From NCBI RefSeq assembly GCF_013368755.1, contig NC_049566.1, positions 1,674,001 to 1,738,000 on the forward strand: a stretch of DNA of 64,000 nucleotides, read 5' to 3'. This DNA comes from Talaromyces rugulosus (taxonomy: Eukaryota; Ascomycota; Eurotiomycetes; Eurotiales; Trichocomaceae). Of the stretch, positions 8,364 through 18,578 are shown piece by piece. The notes under the pieces were generated by a model, which had not been told where the DNA came from, did not search any database, and worked only from the letters and a program-made list of their open reading frames with translations. The position numbers and the translations under genes were made by a program. Numbering within the stretch: position 1 is the stretch's first letter; the number at the start of each line of letters is the position of its first letter.

Positions 8364-11249
8364 ATGGCAGACTACAACCGCCAGGCTGCGACGTTGTGTT
8401 CGCCTTTGCGGCTGGCCCGCAAACCAACACTTAATACAATAATCGAAGCGAATGAACCTTCTCCCGATGGACAGGTTCGGAAGAACGAAATAGGTGTCCG
8501 GGAAAGCTTGCATTCGATCAAGATTGCCATGGCCTTCTCGCCCGAAACCGCGAAACGTCTATCAACGCCTATTTCGTCGCATTCAACATCTTCGTCGTGC
8601 TCCGACGAGGAATGGCAGCAGGGACTGGAATCCTTTGACGACCTATACGACGCAACTGACGACGAATCCTGTCCATCACTCACAGAGAGTAGGCCAAGTA
8701 GCCTGGTGTCATCTTCCATCAGGAGCTCGACCTACTCCACGAACAGCCGGAATAGATACCCGACCATCACAATACCGGTAGCAGCTCTGTGGCCGTCACT
8801 TCACAATCCACACAAGAGTTCTCCGGTACCACCGACACCTCCCCCGAAAATCCCAGTGTCACCTGCAGCTTTGTCCATGCTACCGGGTCATGTCCCGGCA
8901 TTGCATGCTCCGCCTTCGCTAGATGGCAGTCTATCTTCGGACCAAATCTCGAACTTGAGCGCACCAGCCACCCCAGATTTGCGTGCGCTTCCTGATGCAG
9001 ATTGGGACAACGGAGTCATTCGTGTATGTAATGGTTCGGATGTACCAAGCAGCGCCGGTGGTTCAAGTACCGGCCTCGCGGCTGAAGAAGAACGTGCGAT
9101 CGAAGCCCCAAGCGAAGACTGGAATCCGCTTCTGAGCAGGTTTCCTGATATCCCTTCTCGGTCTGAAGAAGCCACAGTTCCACAACCACTCACTGAGGGC
9201 ACCGTCCGATCACCCAGCCCCGACATTGACGGAGTTGTGCTTCCTCCAGATGCGCTTGCCACACTTCAACATATTCCACTAGGGAGTTCTCCTGAGCCGT
9301 GGTCTGAGACTTCAGAGACCAACGACGAAATGTGGCAGTTTTCTACCACGGTTCCTCGACCGCAAAGACAAGAAGAAGCCACTCCGGATTCCGAGCTGTC
9401 TGGTTACAGTTTCACGGATCTCAGCATCCCTTCTCCGGGTGGCTTCTTCTCTTCTCTGGACCCAAAGTCTCGCCATACGTGGTCATTGCCTAGTGCGATG
9501 AACCCGCCAACTTCAGCAGTTGCTGCGCGATTCTACGATCTTCCCTGGGCTCGGGACGAAGGCCAGATTGTGGAACAGGTTGTCGAGGTACCGGAAGAGG
9601 GTTTTACTGATGATCAGCCCACTGCTGTTCCGGTAACTGCAGTGAGAATCAGCAACTCTAACCATGGACGCAGCACATCGTTTGACAGCAAAAGCCCTGT
9701 ACAGGAGCTCGATAGAACTGGAGTTGTGTACGAATACGACGATGCTTATGATGAGGAATTGAAACGACAGGCAGTTTCTAACCTCGACCGAACTAGTGTG
9801 TGGCTTGCCGCCCAGCAAGCATACCTTTCAGCACTCAATGAATCAAACCCAGTCAATGAAGCGAACAAGGAAATCGTGACCCTTGATATTGAGAAACGCC
9901 CTGCGTCATCCTCGGCAGATTCACCCCCACGAAAGTCTGTGCGATTTTCCGAAGTTGTACAGCAATCGACGGTTTCGTCAACCCCTCCGGAACCTGCCAG
10001 CATGGATTCAATATATTGGCGAGGATTCCAATTCATACTTCGTCAATACTGCCGACGGGACACTTTTCTTCACAGCAATATGCGCTTCGACGCCGTACAA
10101 TCTGTGCGCCTTGGCTTGAGGGACAAACACCTCGATGCATTGACCGGCAAGTTTGAATTGGTCAAACCAGAACGGCCAGAGTACAAAGGTCCGTTTTCGC
10201 AAGCTCCCCGCAAGTCTGTAGCGGCGGGAATTCTGGCAGACCAAGCCCTGTTCTGCAAGCTCGAAAAGGAACAAACGGTGCTTGCTCAGCTGTGGCAGTC
10301 GGTGTGGGCTATCGACGCTATGCGATTCCTTAATGGTGGCAGTCTTCTTTCTTCCCCGGCTGGACGTCGTCTTACTAAGGCTACCGTGCCACTGAGAAAC
10401 CCCGGAAATGCTGGAAAGCGTCGACTAAGAGTTCTTGATCTTGGAGGCCAGGCAACCTGCGGCTGGGCATGGCATCTGGCGAATGACTGCCCGAATGTCA
10501 AGGTTTATACAGTTGTCCGCAAGGATCAAGAAGTCAACAGCCACATCAAGGGACCCGCAAACCACAGACGAGTATCTGTCCCTTGTCTATGGAGACTACC
10601 GTTTCGGGACAACCAATTTGATGTCATTTCTGCTCGTTCGTTACACGCGCTTCTAAAGGCACAATGCCCAGATGGAGAAGAAATGGACGAGTTCGACCTT
10701 TGCCTTCGGGAATGCTACCGCTGCTTGAAGCCGGGTGGCTACCTCGAGTTCTTTGTGATCGACTCTGAAATTGCGCGAGCTGGCTCACATGGCTCTGCGG
10801 CATCTGTCGAGTTTGCCTTTAACCTGAAGACGCGCGGCTACGACCCAGCGCCAACCCGTACATTCCTTACCCGCCTGAAGAAGTACGACTTTGCTGATAT
10901 GAGGCGGGCGTGGATGTTTCTCCCTATGGGAGTTGATCCCGTACCTGCGGAGCCAGTCCGAGAAACTCCCAACCCAAGAGTGAAGAGCCAGATTGATTGT
11001 GAGGCTGTCCAGGGGCCGGTCGGTAGCACGGTCGATATTGCAAGTATGACCGGCTTACTCGGTGGATGGATGTGGGAACAATGGCTTTTGAGGCTGCAGA
11101 TTGAGATGGGACGAGAGCACAAGGACCTTCTGAAGGGAGTCGGCACTGTGTTTGATGAAGGCCGCAAGAACAGTTCCGGTTGGACCTCCCTGTGTGGTTG
11201 GGCCATGAAACCGAAGCGTCGAGCCTCGGCCCAGCCATCGCAGTTGTAG
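8364..11249 (+). CDS. SAM-dependent methyltransferase with long disordered N terminus
   Basis: A single-exon 961-aa protein. Residues 1 to about 560 are low-complexity Ser/Pro/Thr/Glu-rich sequence with many SP/TP sites, probably disordered and phosphorylated. The C-terminal part contains a class I methyltransferase fold: RRLRVLDLGGQATCGWAW near residue 688 is motif I with a non-standard glycine loop, VYTVVRKDQE an acidic-type motif II, LWRLPFRDNQFDVISARSLH motifs III/IV, and YRCLKPGGYLEFF near 785 motif V/VI. This is the Methyltransf_11-like pattern. The substrate is unknown. The protein lacks the compact length of LaeA-type regulators and should not be equated with them. The start ATG (ATCACAATGGCAG) follows a CT-rich leader. 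The C terminus ends in a basic tail (KPKRRASAQPSQL). Confidence 0.85.
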   Translation: MADYNRQAATLCSPLRLARKPTLNTIIEANEPSPDGQVRKNEIGVRESLHSIKIAMAFSPETAKRLSTPISSHSTSSSCSDEEWQQGLESFDDLYDATDDESCPSLTESRPSSLVSSSIRSSTYSTNSRNRYPTITIPVAALWPSLHNPHKSSPVPPTPPPKIPVSPAALSMLPGHVPALHAPPSLDGSLSSDQISNLSAPATPDLRALPDADWDNGVIRVCNGSDVPSSAGGSSTGLAAEEERAIEAPSEDWNPLLSRFPDIPSRSEEATVPQPLTEGTVRSPSPDIDGVVLPPDALATLQHIPLGSSPEPWSETSETNDEMWQFSTTVPRPQRQEEATPDSELSGYSFTDLSIPSPGGFFSSLDPKSRHTWSLPSAMNPPTSAVAARFYDLPWARDEGQIVEQVVEVPEEGFTDDQPTAVPVTAVRISNSNHGRSTSFDSKSPVQELDRTGVVYEYDDAYDEELKRQAVSNLDRTSVWLAAQQAYLSALNESNPVNEANKEIVTLDIEKRPASSSADSPPRKSVRFSEVVQQSTVSSTPPEPASMDSIYWRGFQFILRQYCRRDTFLHSNMRFDAVQSVRLGLRDKHLDALTGKFELVKPERPEYKGPFSQAPRKSVAAGILADQALFCKLEKEQTVLAQLWQSVWAIDAMRFLNGGSLLSSPAGRRLTKATVPLRNPGNAGKRRLRVLDLGGQATCGWAWHLANDCPNVKVYTVVRKDQEVNSHIKGPANHRRVSVPCLWRLPFRDNQFDVISARSLHALLKAQCPDGEEMDEFDLCLRECYRCLKPGGYLEFFVIDSEIARAGSHGSAASVEFAFNLKTRGYDPAPTRTFLTRLKKYDFADMRRAWMFLPMGVDPVPAEPVRETPNPRVKSQIDCEAVQGPVGSTVDIASMTGLLGGWMWEQWLLRLQIEMGREHKDLLKGVGTVFDEGRKNSSGWTSLCGWAMKPKRRASAQPSQL

Positions 11250-11802
11250 GACTTTGATTTTTTAGCATTTGAATTTTTCTTTCTTTCTTTCAATTTGAAT
11301 ATACCCCTGTATGCAACTGTTTCTGTCGATTTTATGAATTCCGAAACCGACCCCAGTCGCGTTATCACCCTCAATTTCCTTTGCATGTTGTCGTATCAAT
11401 ATTCTCTTCCTCATCCAGTCTACCATACCAATATCTTTTCTATCATACTATTACGTGATTTTGCCTAGAGGAACCTTGGGAGGAAACCAAACTGCATCGA
11501 TACATAAAAAATCAAGGGACTTGACTTTTGTCCGCTGTATACTTCTTATATAATCACGTGACCAAGCCGCACATGTCGCGGTTTTCCGCAATCCGCTTTT
11601 GACAAGCCAGAACCAGCACGCACACCACTCGTTCCCTTGCAGTTTCTGGGCACACTACTCTCTTGGAAGCTTGCTAGAGCTTCACAGCAGCTTACGCCAT
11701 TTGGAATATTCACTGCAAGGCTATGAAATAAAGCCCTGCGACTCGAATCTTCTCATTTTCCACTTCCTTTATCCGGCCCCGCAGCCGCGTTAACCTGGCA
11801 CC
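11250..11802. other. Intergenic region upstream of LSM2
   Basis: T-rich 3' flank of the methyltransferase gene (CTTT repeats near 11275-11295) followed by the LSM2 promoter. No gene is recognised; a 64-codon ORF at 11599 has no supporting features. Confidence 0.5.
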
Positions 11803-12249
11803 ATGTTGTTCTTCAGGTGAGCGCCCCTCCTTCTATTTCGTCCGAATCGCAGAACCCAAAATAGCATTGCTGACTCGGGCATGAATTGAATCGCAGCTTC
11901 TTCAAAACCCTCACAAACCACGTCGTCACAGTCGAGCTCAAAAACGATATTCGTATCCGCGGCACGCTGAAATCGGTCGATCAATACCTCAACATCAAGC
12001 TTGACGATGTGGACGTACTTGATCTGGACAAATACCCGCATTTGTCGTCGGTGAAGAATATGTTTATCCGTGGCAGTGTGGTCAGATATGTCGTTTTGCC
12101 ACAGGCAGAAGTGGACCGGGGTTTGTTGGAGGATGCTACAAGGAGAGGTAGGTTTTTTCTTTTTCTATCAGCTGTTCTTATTATGTGATATCTAACCTTT
12201 TTTTTTTCCCTCAACAGAGGCCGCAAACCAAGCTAGCAAAGCTCGATGA
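11803..12249 (+). CDS. LSM2: U6 snRNA-associated Sm-like protein LSm2
   Basis: Three exons (11803-11816, 11897-12147, 12218-12249) encode 98 aa. The first exon is only 14 nt (MLFF plus two bases). The protein starts MLFFSFFKTLTNHVVTVELK and continues with GTLKSVDQYLNIKLDDV (Sm motif 1) and NMFIRGSVVRYVVLP (Sm motif 2, IRG); it aligns essentially end to end with LSm2 of yeast and human. LSm2 is part of the heteroheptameric LSm1-7 ring (mRNA decapping and decay in the cytoplasm) and the LSm2-8 ring (U6 snRNA 3' end binding in the nucleus). Splice sites are canonical; the reading frame across the tiny first exon (AG|C gives Ser) restores the conserved N terminus. Confidence 0.96.
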
Positions 12250-13003
12250 ACGTGTTCGATAGATATGATGCTGTTATGCTTTGATATGGAGTTTTTTTTT
12301 TTGTTGGGTTAATGAAAAATGAAATGAGTTGTTTAAGGACGATGAGATATACCCTGATTAAGGACCATCCTCATAGCAGATGAGATCGACAGGTTTTGGG
12401 TTAAACCGAGAAAAAAATGACCAAGGGAACTTAAGGTTTGCTCTATTTGACAATGGTTGTCAACAAGAACTGGGGGCAATACACGATAACAATCGAGCTG
12501 CACGAGATCAGTGAGGACTTTTCGAAAGGTACACGGTTTAAAAATATGGAAGATGGCACCAGACCTGGTGGTCAAAACTCAACATTAGCAATGAATAATA
12601 TCATCATTCCTGACTGCAAATTAAGATTGCCAATCTACAACCATATAACCATATTACCCTGTTTAAGACTAGTAAAGGATCGTATGATTGGATGCTTTTA
12701 TTTGCAATCAAGAAATGGCGGGTTTCGGTAGGAATAACCTATTTGATACGATCTATGCACAATATTGATGTGTCGGTTGTTGGTTGAGTGATCTCGGTCA
12801 AGCCGAGCATTTCGGCTCCTCCGAGCATCAATAAGAAGACTCTCGTAACAGAAGCGCTTCGGTAACCAACAAACATTCGACTATATAAGCACCGTATTAA
12901 CTTTCAATAATTGCATTTCTCTAGAAGTTCCCCGCATTGTAATCATCACCAAAAAATCCCAGTTATTCAAACCAAAAAAATAACATCGATTTACTATATC
13001 ACC
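12250..13003. other. Promoter region of the RidA/amine oxidase locus
   Basis: Bases 12250-12780 hold no recognisable gene. Nearer the gene are two tandem CGG-N5-CCG sites (separate entry) and a TATA box, TATATAAG, at 12882-12889, about 115 bp before the RidA ATG. Confidence 0.6.
12795..12823. promoter_or_regulatory. Tandem CGG-N5-CCG sites
   Basis: CGGTCAAGCCG (12795-12805) and CGGCTCCTCCG (12813-12823) are two inverted CGG half-sites with the same 5-base spacer, 18 bp apart. They lie 60-90 bp upstream of the TATA box. Inverted CGG triplets are the usual binding sites of Zn2Cys6 dimers, and a Zn2Cys6 gene lies 3.5 kb downstream. The palindrome before the KduD-like gene contains the same arrangement. 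Confidence 0.5.
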
Positions 13004-13444
13004 ATGTCGCCGATTATTCAAACTCACAACCCAAAGGAGAGCTACCCTAAAGTCACCTATTCCCACGTTGTCACAGTTGATGCACCGGCAAAATTGGTCT
13101 ATACAGCCGGCCAAGTCGGACGAGACAGCACCGGCTACATTCCTGCATCATATGAAGAGCAGGTGAAACTAGCCTATCAAAATCTGGGTCATTGTCTGGC
13201 TGCTGTCAATGCTTCTCCAAAGGATATTGTCAAGTTGACATACTATATTGTCAACTATGATCCCAATCGCCGAGTACATGCAGAAATTACCGAGAAGTTT
13301 CTGGACGGTCATCGTCCTGGTATTACTTTGATCCCGGTACAGCAGTTGGCTGCCCCGGGGTTTCTCTTTGAGGTGGAAGCTGTTGCTGCCATTGAGCCAA
13401 ATAGACAGCCGGACAACGGCATGAGCAAAAGTAGCAGTGATTGA
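13004..13444 (+). CDS. RidA (YjgF/YER057c/UK114) domain protein, upstream part of a RidA-amine oxidase locus
   Basis: From ATG 13004 to TGA 13442-13444 the ORF encodes 146 aa. It is a complete RidA-type domain: YSHVVTVDAPAKLVYTAGQV, VKLAYQNLGHCLAAVNASPK, VKLTYYIVNYDPNRR, GHRPGITLIPVQQLAAPGFL, then FEVEAVAAIEP. RidA enzymes deaminate reactive enamine/imine intermediates to ketones. Here that would fit clean-up of imines made by the amine oxidase that follows. The stop codon context is TGA-CTA, and the same frame stays open on the far side into the oxidase domain with only eight codons (LYRSQDVD) before its Rossmann motif. Terminating here gives a free RidA; readthrough gives a fusion. Related fungal proteins with RidA fused to a flavin amine oxidase are known to me, so a fusion is the expected ancestral form. 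Confidence 0.88.
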   Translation: MSPIIQTHNPKESYPKVTYSHVVTVDAPAKLVYTAGQVGRDSTGYIPASYEEQVKLAYQNLGHCLAAVNASPKDIVKLTYYIVNYDPNRRVHAEITEKFLDGHRPGITLIPVQQLAAPGFLFEVEAVAAIEPNRQPDNGMSKSSSD

Positions 13445-13447
13445 CTA
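13442..13447 (+). promoter_or_regulatory. Candidate stop-codon readthrough site (TGA CTA)
   Basis: The frame reads AGT GAT TGA CTA TAT CGG. UGA followed by CUA is the context established for efficient ribosomal readthrough in fungi and animals, for example in peroxisomal isoforms of metabolic enzymes. It sits exactly between two complete domains in one frame. Splicing around it in frame would need a poor donor (GTGGAA at 13373) and would delete the conserved end of the RidA fold. Confidence 0.6.
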
Positions 13448-14968
13448 TATCGGTCACAGGACGTTGACGTGATTGTCGTGGGTGGGGGTATTAGTGGTCT
13501 ACAGGCAGCCTACAAAGTCCAAGAGGCAGGATTCTCGTCAATTGTCCTCGAGGCCCGAAATCGTGTTGGAGGAAAATTATTAGCTGTGGAAATACCTGAG
13601 CAGGTAGAAGGAAGAGGCAAAAAAGGGGGGATTGACCTTGGCGGGGCCTGGATCAATGACTCCAATCAATCTCGAGCCTACTCTTTGGCGCAAAGGTTAG
13701 GGCTGGATTTGATTGAGCAGGCGACAGATGGGGATTGTATAGTTCAGCAATCCAATGGTGCAGTTTTAAGATTTCCTTATGGTGAAACACCCAAGGTGCG
13801 GTCGTCCTCTTACTTAAAATACCGTTTCCTGAACATTGAACACATGCTAATTTCAATGCCCATTTAGATATCCTCAAAGTACCAGAAGGAGGTGGGGGAA
13901 ATCAGAGACAATGTTGAGGATATTTGTCACTCTGTTGATGACCAAAACGCAGTGAAATACGACGGCATGAACATGGAAGATTTTGTTCAGACACAGGGGC
14001 TAGGCACCGTGGCCTTGGAGAATGTGACTCTATGGACCCGTGCAATGTTAGGATGCGAGCCATCTGAGATGAGTGCTCTGTATTTTCTCGAGTATTGCCG
14101 ACTCGGTGGTGGATTGAAACAAATGCGTTCTGATCGAAAGCATGGCGGTCAATTTTTGCGAGCAAGACAAGGTGAGAAAGAGCATAACCCTCAGAGTGGC
14201 CTACTCAGTAAAATTGACTATTTTTCAGGAATGGGCCGTCTAGCAAAAGGCGTTGAATCGATGCTGCGGCCAGGCTCTGTTATATTAAACAGCCCCGTCT
14301 CAAAAGTGGCCCAAGACTCCGAAAAGGTCGTTGTGACCACTGATTCCGGAGTTCAATATCGCTGCAAGAAATTAATCTTCTCATTACCAACGCCTTTGTA
14401 TAAAGAAGTTGTCTTTGAGCCTCCACTTCCTTCAGAAAAGCTTAATTTCAGCAGCAGCACCCATCTGGGGTACTATACAAAGGTGATTTTGATATATGAG
14501 AAACCATGGTGGAAGGATCACGGTCTTTGTGGGCTCACGCACTCCTTTAAAGGACCATCATCACTCACTCGGGATAGCAGCAGCCCTGCAGACAACCAAT
14601 ATTCGTTGACATGTTTTGTTGTCGGTGAACCTGGCCGAAAGTGGTCAACATTTTCCAGGCCCGAACGTCATACCCAAATCCTCGAGCAAGTGGTGTCTAT
14701 ATATGGGCCACAGCTTTCCGAGAAAGCCAAAATGCCATTGAGTATATTAGAGCAAGATTGGGCCCAGGAACAATTCAGCAGAGGGTGTCCATGCCCTGTA
14801 ACCCCCCCTGGGGTCCTTTCGCGTCTGGGAGGGTCGCTTCAAGCTTCATTTGAAAATATCCACTTTGTGGGCACTGAAACGGCTCGTCACTGGAAGGGCT
14901 ATATCGAGGGTGCCCTAGAATCTGGTGATAGAGGAGCAGAAGAGGTCATTAAGCTTCTAAAAGATTGA
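13445..14968 (+). CDS. FAD-dependent monoamine oxidase domain, in frame after UGA
   Basis: Exon parts are (13004-)13445-13795, 13868-14171 and 14229-14968. The domain opens with VDVIVVGGGISGLQAAYKV, the GxGxxG FAD-binding motif, then VLEARNRVGGKLL, IDLGGAWINDSNQ, and ends with NIHFVGTETARHWKGYIEGA, the C-terminal FAD motif of MAO-type oxidases (about 460 aa). It would oxidise amines to imines/aldehydes, yielding H2O2. There is no ATG in this frame between the TGA and the end of the first exon; the ORF only has a GTG at 13469. The first in-frame Met lies in exon 2, past the dinucleotide fold. A functional oxidase therefore needs translation from the RidA start through the UGA, or a non-AUG start. 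No other nonsense or frameshift is seen in its 460 codons, which argues against an old pseudogene. The last intron (57 nt) is 3n and stop-free. Confidence 0.82.
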
Positions 14969-16322
14969 AACCATAACCGTGAGCTAAAGTAAGGGGGTGG
15001 CAATAAGAGTTTATAGGAAAATAAATATCCAACTTGCAGATTTCGTGTATGCCTTGGTTTTCTTCTAAGAACTATTTACTATGTAGTCGACGTTATTGTC
15101 TGGTCTACCTCAACCTCGCACAAACTCTGTAGCAAGTTTGTCAATTTCAAGTCTAGTTGCTTATCCAGAGACTCTGCCCAGGTATAATCCCCTTATTTGT
15201 CGGTTTATCGACCTTTTTCAAGGTTGGTTCATCTGGTCTGTGGCCAGGGTCGTGACTCCAAGATAATATCTTCGAAACCATCATCTTGAAGCAATTTCTG
15301 CAATAGAACCAGTTATCTCTTCTCATCTACTGTGCAGAGTTTCTTAGTTCACCATGGGCGCTCTCCCAAACTTCCTGACTCGTGCTAGTCTTAATGCTAT
15401 GAAATCACGGTTAGTGCCATGTTCTCGAGCGCTTAACAGTATTCTAACATAAACAGCAGTCTTACAACACCGATCTGGGATTTGTCAGAGAAAACCTTGT
15501 CAGACAACAAGCGTAGCAAACGCCATTCTCAATGATTATCAGATACCGAGCAGGACTTCTTCCGACGCGAAGACACTGCGACAGCCATTGCCATGGCTCA
15601 AATGAATAAAACGCCGATACAACGCGAAACACAAGGAAATCCACTTCAACGTAGGAGATAAGGTAATACTACGGCTCACCTGAGGTTACTCTATCTAAAT
15701 ACCTGTTCCTTGGAAGTTCGGTCCACAGCTCGCCGGCCCATTCACCGTCATCGAAAGAATTGGTAAACTGGCATACCGCCTACAACTACCAGATCACTGG
15801 AGCGTTCACCCAGTAGTATCAGTTACACAACTACACCCACGCCATCTGGCCCGGCGCCAGTTCGGAATTCCATCCCACAAAAACGATGACGAGGAGTCTA
15901 GACCACACGACGAAGCCAAACAATGAACAAAGAATCTCGCCAAGTTGAAATACTCCGTCGTATCGATTTTTAATTATACCCTTATAGCCTATATAGTATG
16001 TTGGGCTCTTTTCATTCCAGTTATTGAAGTGCAAGATTGGCAAATGGCGATGACATCCTCATCGCTTGAGTAAACTGGAGGAACAAGTCCAGAAGATACA
16101 TTAGCCCTGTATTCTAGAGAATTTTGCAGACTAAAAAGCAAGATTTTAATATCAAAATGGCATGTTGAGACATGAAGCGAGGAGATCCTCATAGATTCTG
16201 AATGGCGGCTTTGATTGGTCGACGGCAGGAGTGGCGCTCAAGAAACGGCTCGTCTTCACTTCGATCCATTTAATCTTCCTACAAATTTCAGCATACTTCT
16301 GTTATATTTAACTATAGAATCA
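14969..16322. other. Intergenic region with transposon relic
   Basis: Apart from the gypsy fragment (separate entry), no intact gene is seen. A short open start at 15354 (MGALPNFLTRASLNAMKS) followed by a possible donor may be the orphaned 5' end of a gene destroyed by the insertion; this is speculative. Confidence 0.5.
15548..15925 (+). mobile_element. Degenerate Ty3/gypsy integrase C-terminal fragment
   Basis: Forward translation gives EQDFFRREDTATAIAMAQMN and, after a one-frame shift, RRYNAKHKEIHFNVGDKVIL, then FGPQLAGPFTVIERIGKLAY and HWSVHPVVSVTQLHP. This is the integrase C-terminal region (GPF/Y module) of fungal gypsy pol polyproteins. The second frame contains an internal TGA and TAA within LRLT*GYSI*IP, consistent with C-to-T changes (CGA to TGA, CAA to TAA) typical of RIP. 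No LTRs, RT, RNase H or gag are found nearby, so it is an old, truncated, inactive relic. Confidence 0.8.
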
Positions 16323-18578
16323 ATGGCGGCCTGTGATACTTGCTATCGCCGCAAAGTACGATGCGATTACGAGACAAACAGTCCCTGTATAGCTTGTGAC
16401 CGTGCGGGGGTCGCTTGCACGTAAGTGCTAAACCTGCAACTTTGCAGCTTCTCCAAAATAATAGACGTTTTAAACCACCACTGACGCCGATTTAGATTTC
16501 TTCTAGCTGAACGCCACAAAGAAAGAAGAAGAGCACGGCGGCGGAGCCAGCCCATACCTGTTCAAAGTGGCCATGAACAACGCAATCTAGCTGCCACCCA
16601 GAAGAATACGCGACCTGCGGTGCGCCGCTATTCCCGAAGATTAGCCCATGGCTCGGAAGATCAAAGTAGTGATACTTGGCTAGCCGGAAATATCTCCGAA
16701 CGAGACCTAACTGGAGAAGAGCCTGTGCCAAATGAACGGCCGGACAGAGACACTCAAAGATCTTCCTCAGTGCCTGTTGAAACATGTCGTGAAAATGAAA
16801 AGGAAGATGAAGAGGGCCTAGACAAAACAGCCTTGGCCCAATTCCACCGACATAGCATCAATACATCCCTTTGGAGAGTCTTTGATGATATAACCAATAT
16901 GCGGATTGCTTATATTGGCACACCGGTTTCCAATCTTTCTAAATTAGTCGAAGACGAGATTGAATTCACTGGACCACAAGCACCATCCTTGCATTTTCCA
17001 TTTCCATCTATACGACCACCTCTGCCTTGGAAACCGCCACAAGGCCTCACATCGATTCAGTGCTATTCTCAAAGTTTTATCATTGACATCAGTTCTTTAC
17101 CTCCAGAGGATCTGACAGTACATTTAATCGACACATTCTTTAAAAAAATTCACCCAGGATTTCCAATTGTCGACGAAACTCAGTTTCGTAGTGCTTATGG
17201 CAATCCTAACACAGACAATTCGCCACCTCTACTTCTATTGCAAGCAATCCTCCTTGCCGGAACACATGCCTCTGATCACCCCAGTGTTGAAAAGTCAAGA
17301 TCGCTTATTAAAAGGTCTATCTTCCGACGTGCCAAGGCTCTTTTTGAGGCCCATTACGAGAATGATCGGATGCATCTTGTGCAAGCCGCTCTTTTGTTCA
17401 CATGGCATGCGGATGGCGCAGACGATGTCAGCGCAAACGCATATTATTGGGTTGGTGTTGCATGTCGAATCGCATTCGGCTTGGGAATGCACCGCAACCT
17501 TGGAGAAAATTCTGTCAGCCGAATGCCTCTAGACGACCGGCGAATATATAGAAGAATCTGGTGGACTCTCGTCCAGTTAGATGTTCTCGTTAGTCTCCAT
17601 CATGGCCGCCCCCTGATGATATCGGCCGAGGACTGCGATCAACCACCGTTGCAAATCGATGACTTTATTGAAACAGGAAGTTCAGAGAGAAATCCAAACA
17701 TCGATGTCGATTTCTGTATCCAAAATTCTTGCCTATGCGAGATTCTAAGATCGATTTTATGGCTATCATCACCAGGTGCAGCCCGTGAACACAAGGCCAA
17801 CCCTTCACTGTTTGAATCAAAGAAGTCATCAATTGATTTTGAACTGAGTAATTGGTACCTGCATCTTCCAAACAGACTGAAAGACTTCAATGGACCGCAT
17901 GCCACATTCTGGCCTCTCCAGCTACAGATGCACTATAACATGGCCCTGCTTCACCTACACCGTCTCCCTCGTCCTACGACATCAAGTCATGAAGATCTTC
18001 ATACTTCGGAAACATCTCATGAAACATGTCGCTCTTCTGCTCAGTCCATTGCAAATATTCTCGAGACAATGGTTAGCTCCAAACACATTTCTCAGTGCTG
18101 GTTCACCTGTCTCACATCCCTTCTCGCGTCTGCCATCCAATTGTGTTTCGAAGCCCGCTCAGCCTCTCGAATATGGGCGTCGACTTTGGAAATACAAGCT
18201 CAAAATCGTCTAGCACGGTTACTAGATTCAGCCTTTGCAATATCCCGCCATTGGTCTAGCGCCGAGGCTATTTTTCACCTCTATAAGAATTTATTGAAGC
18301 AGCTAGCACAAAGTACCAGATTGAACTTCGAATCTCAGAGATTTATGATGCTCCCTACTCTAGATAGTGTGGCATTATCATCTTCGCCAAACACAGATGA
18401 GCTGGCTTTACGTCCATCAGAAGATCCTGAGAATAACCTGAGGCAACACCGTATCCAGCATTTTGAAGAAGAGTTGACGGCTCTCTTTGGCGCAGGGCAA
18501 ACGTACGGCTTCTCCAGTCCCCATGAGTCTGGATTTGAGGGCAATTCAAGTCACCTGTGGGAGCTTCCAAATACCTGA
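16323..18578 (+). CDS. Zn2Cys6 transcription factor with fungal-specific TF domain
   Basis: Exons 16323-16420 and 16496-18578 give 726 aa. The N terminus is a compact zinc binuclear cluster with Cys at residues 4, 7, 14, 22, 25 and 32 (ACDTCYRRKVRCDYE). It is followed by a very basic linker (ERHKERRRARRRSQP). The fungal_trans domain starts near residue 240 (DTFFKKIHPGFPIVDETQFR) and includes YYWVGVACRIAFGLGMHRNL and RRIWWTLVQLDVLVSLHHGR. The single intron directly after the sixth Cys is a common position in this family, with a perfect ACTGACG branch. It sits between the RidA/amine oxidase locus and the KduD-like dehydrogenase, whose promoters both carry CGG-N5-CCG, making it the obvious candidate regulator; this is inference. 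Confidence 0.93.
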
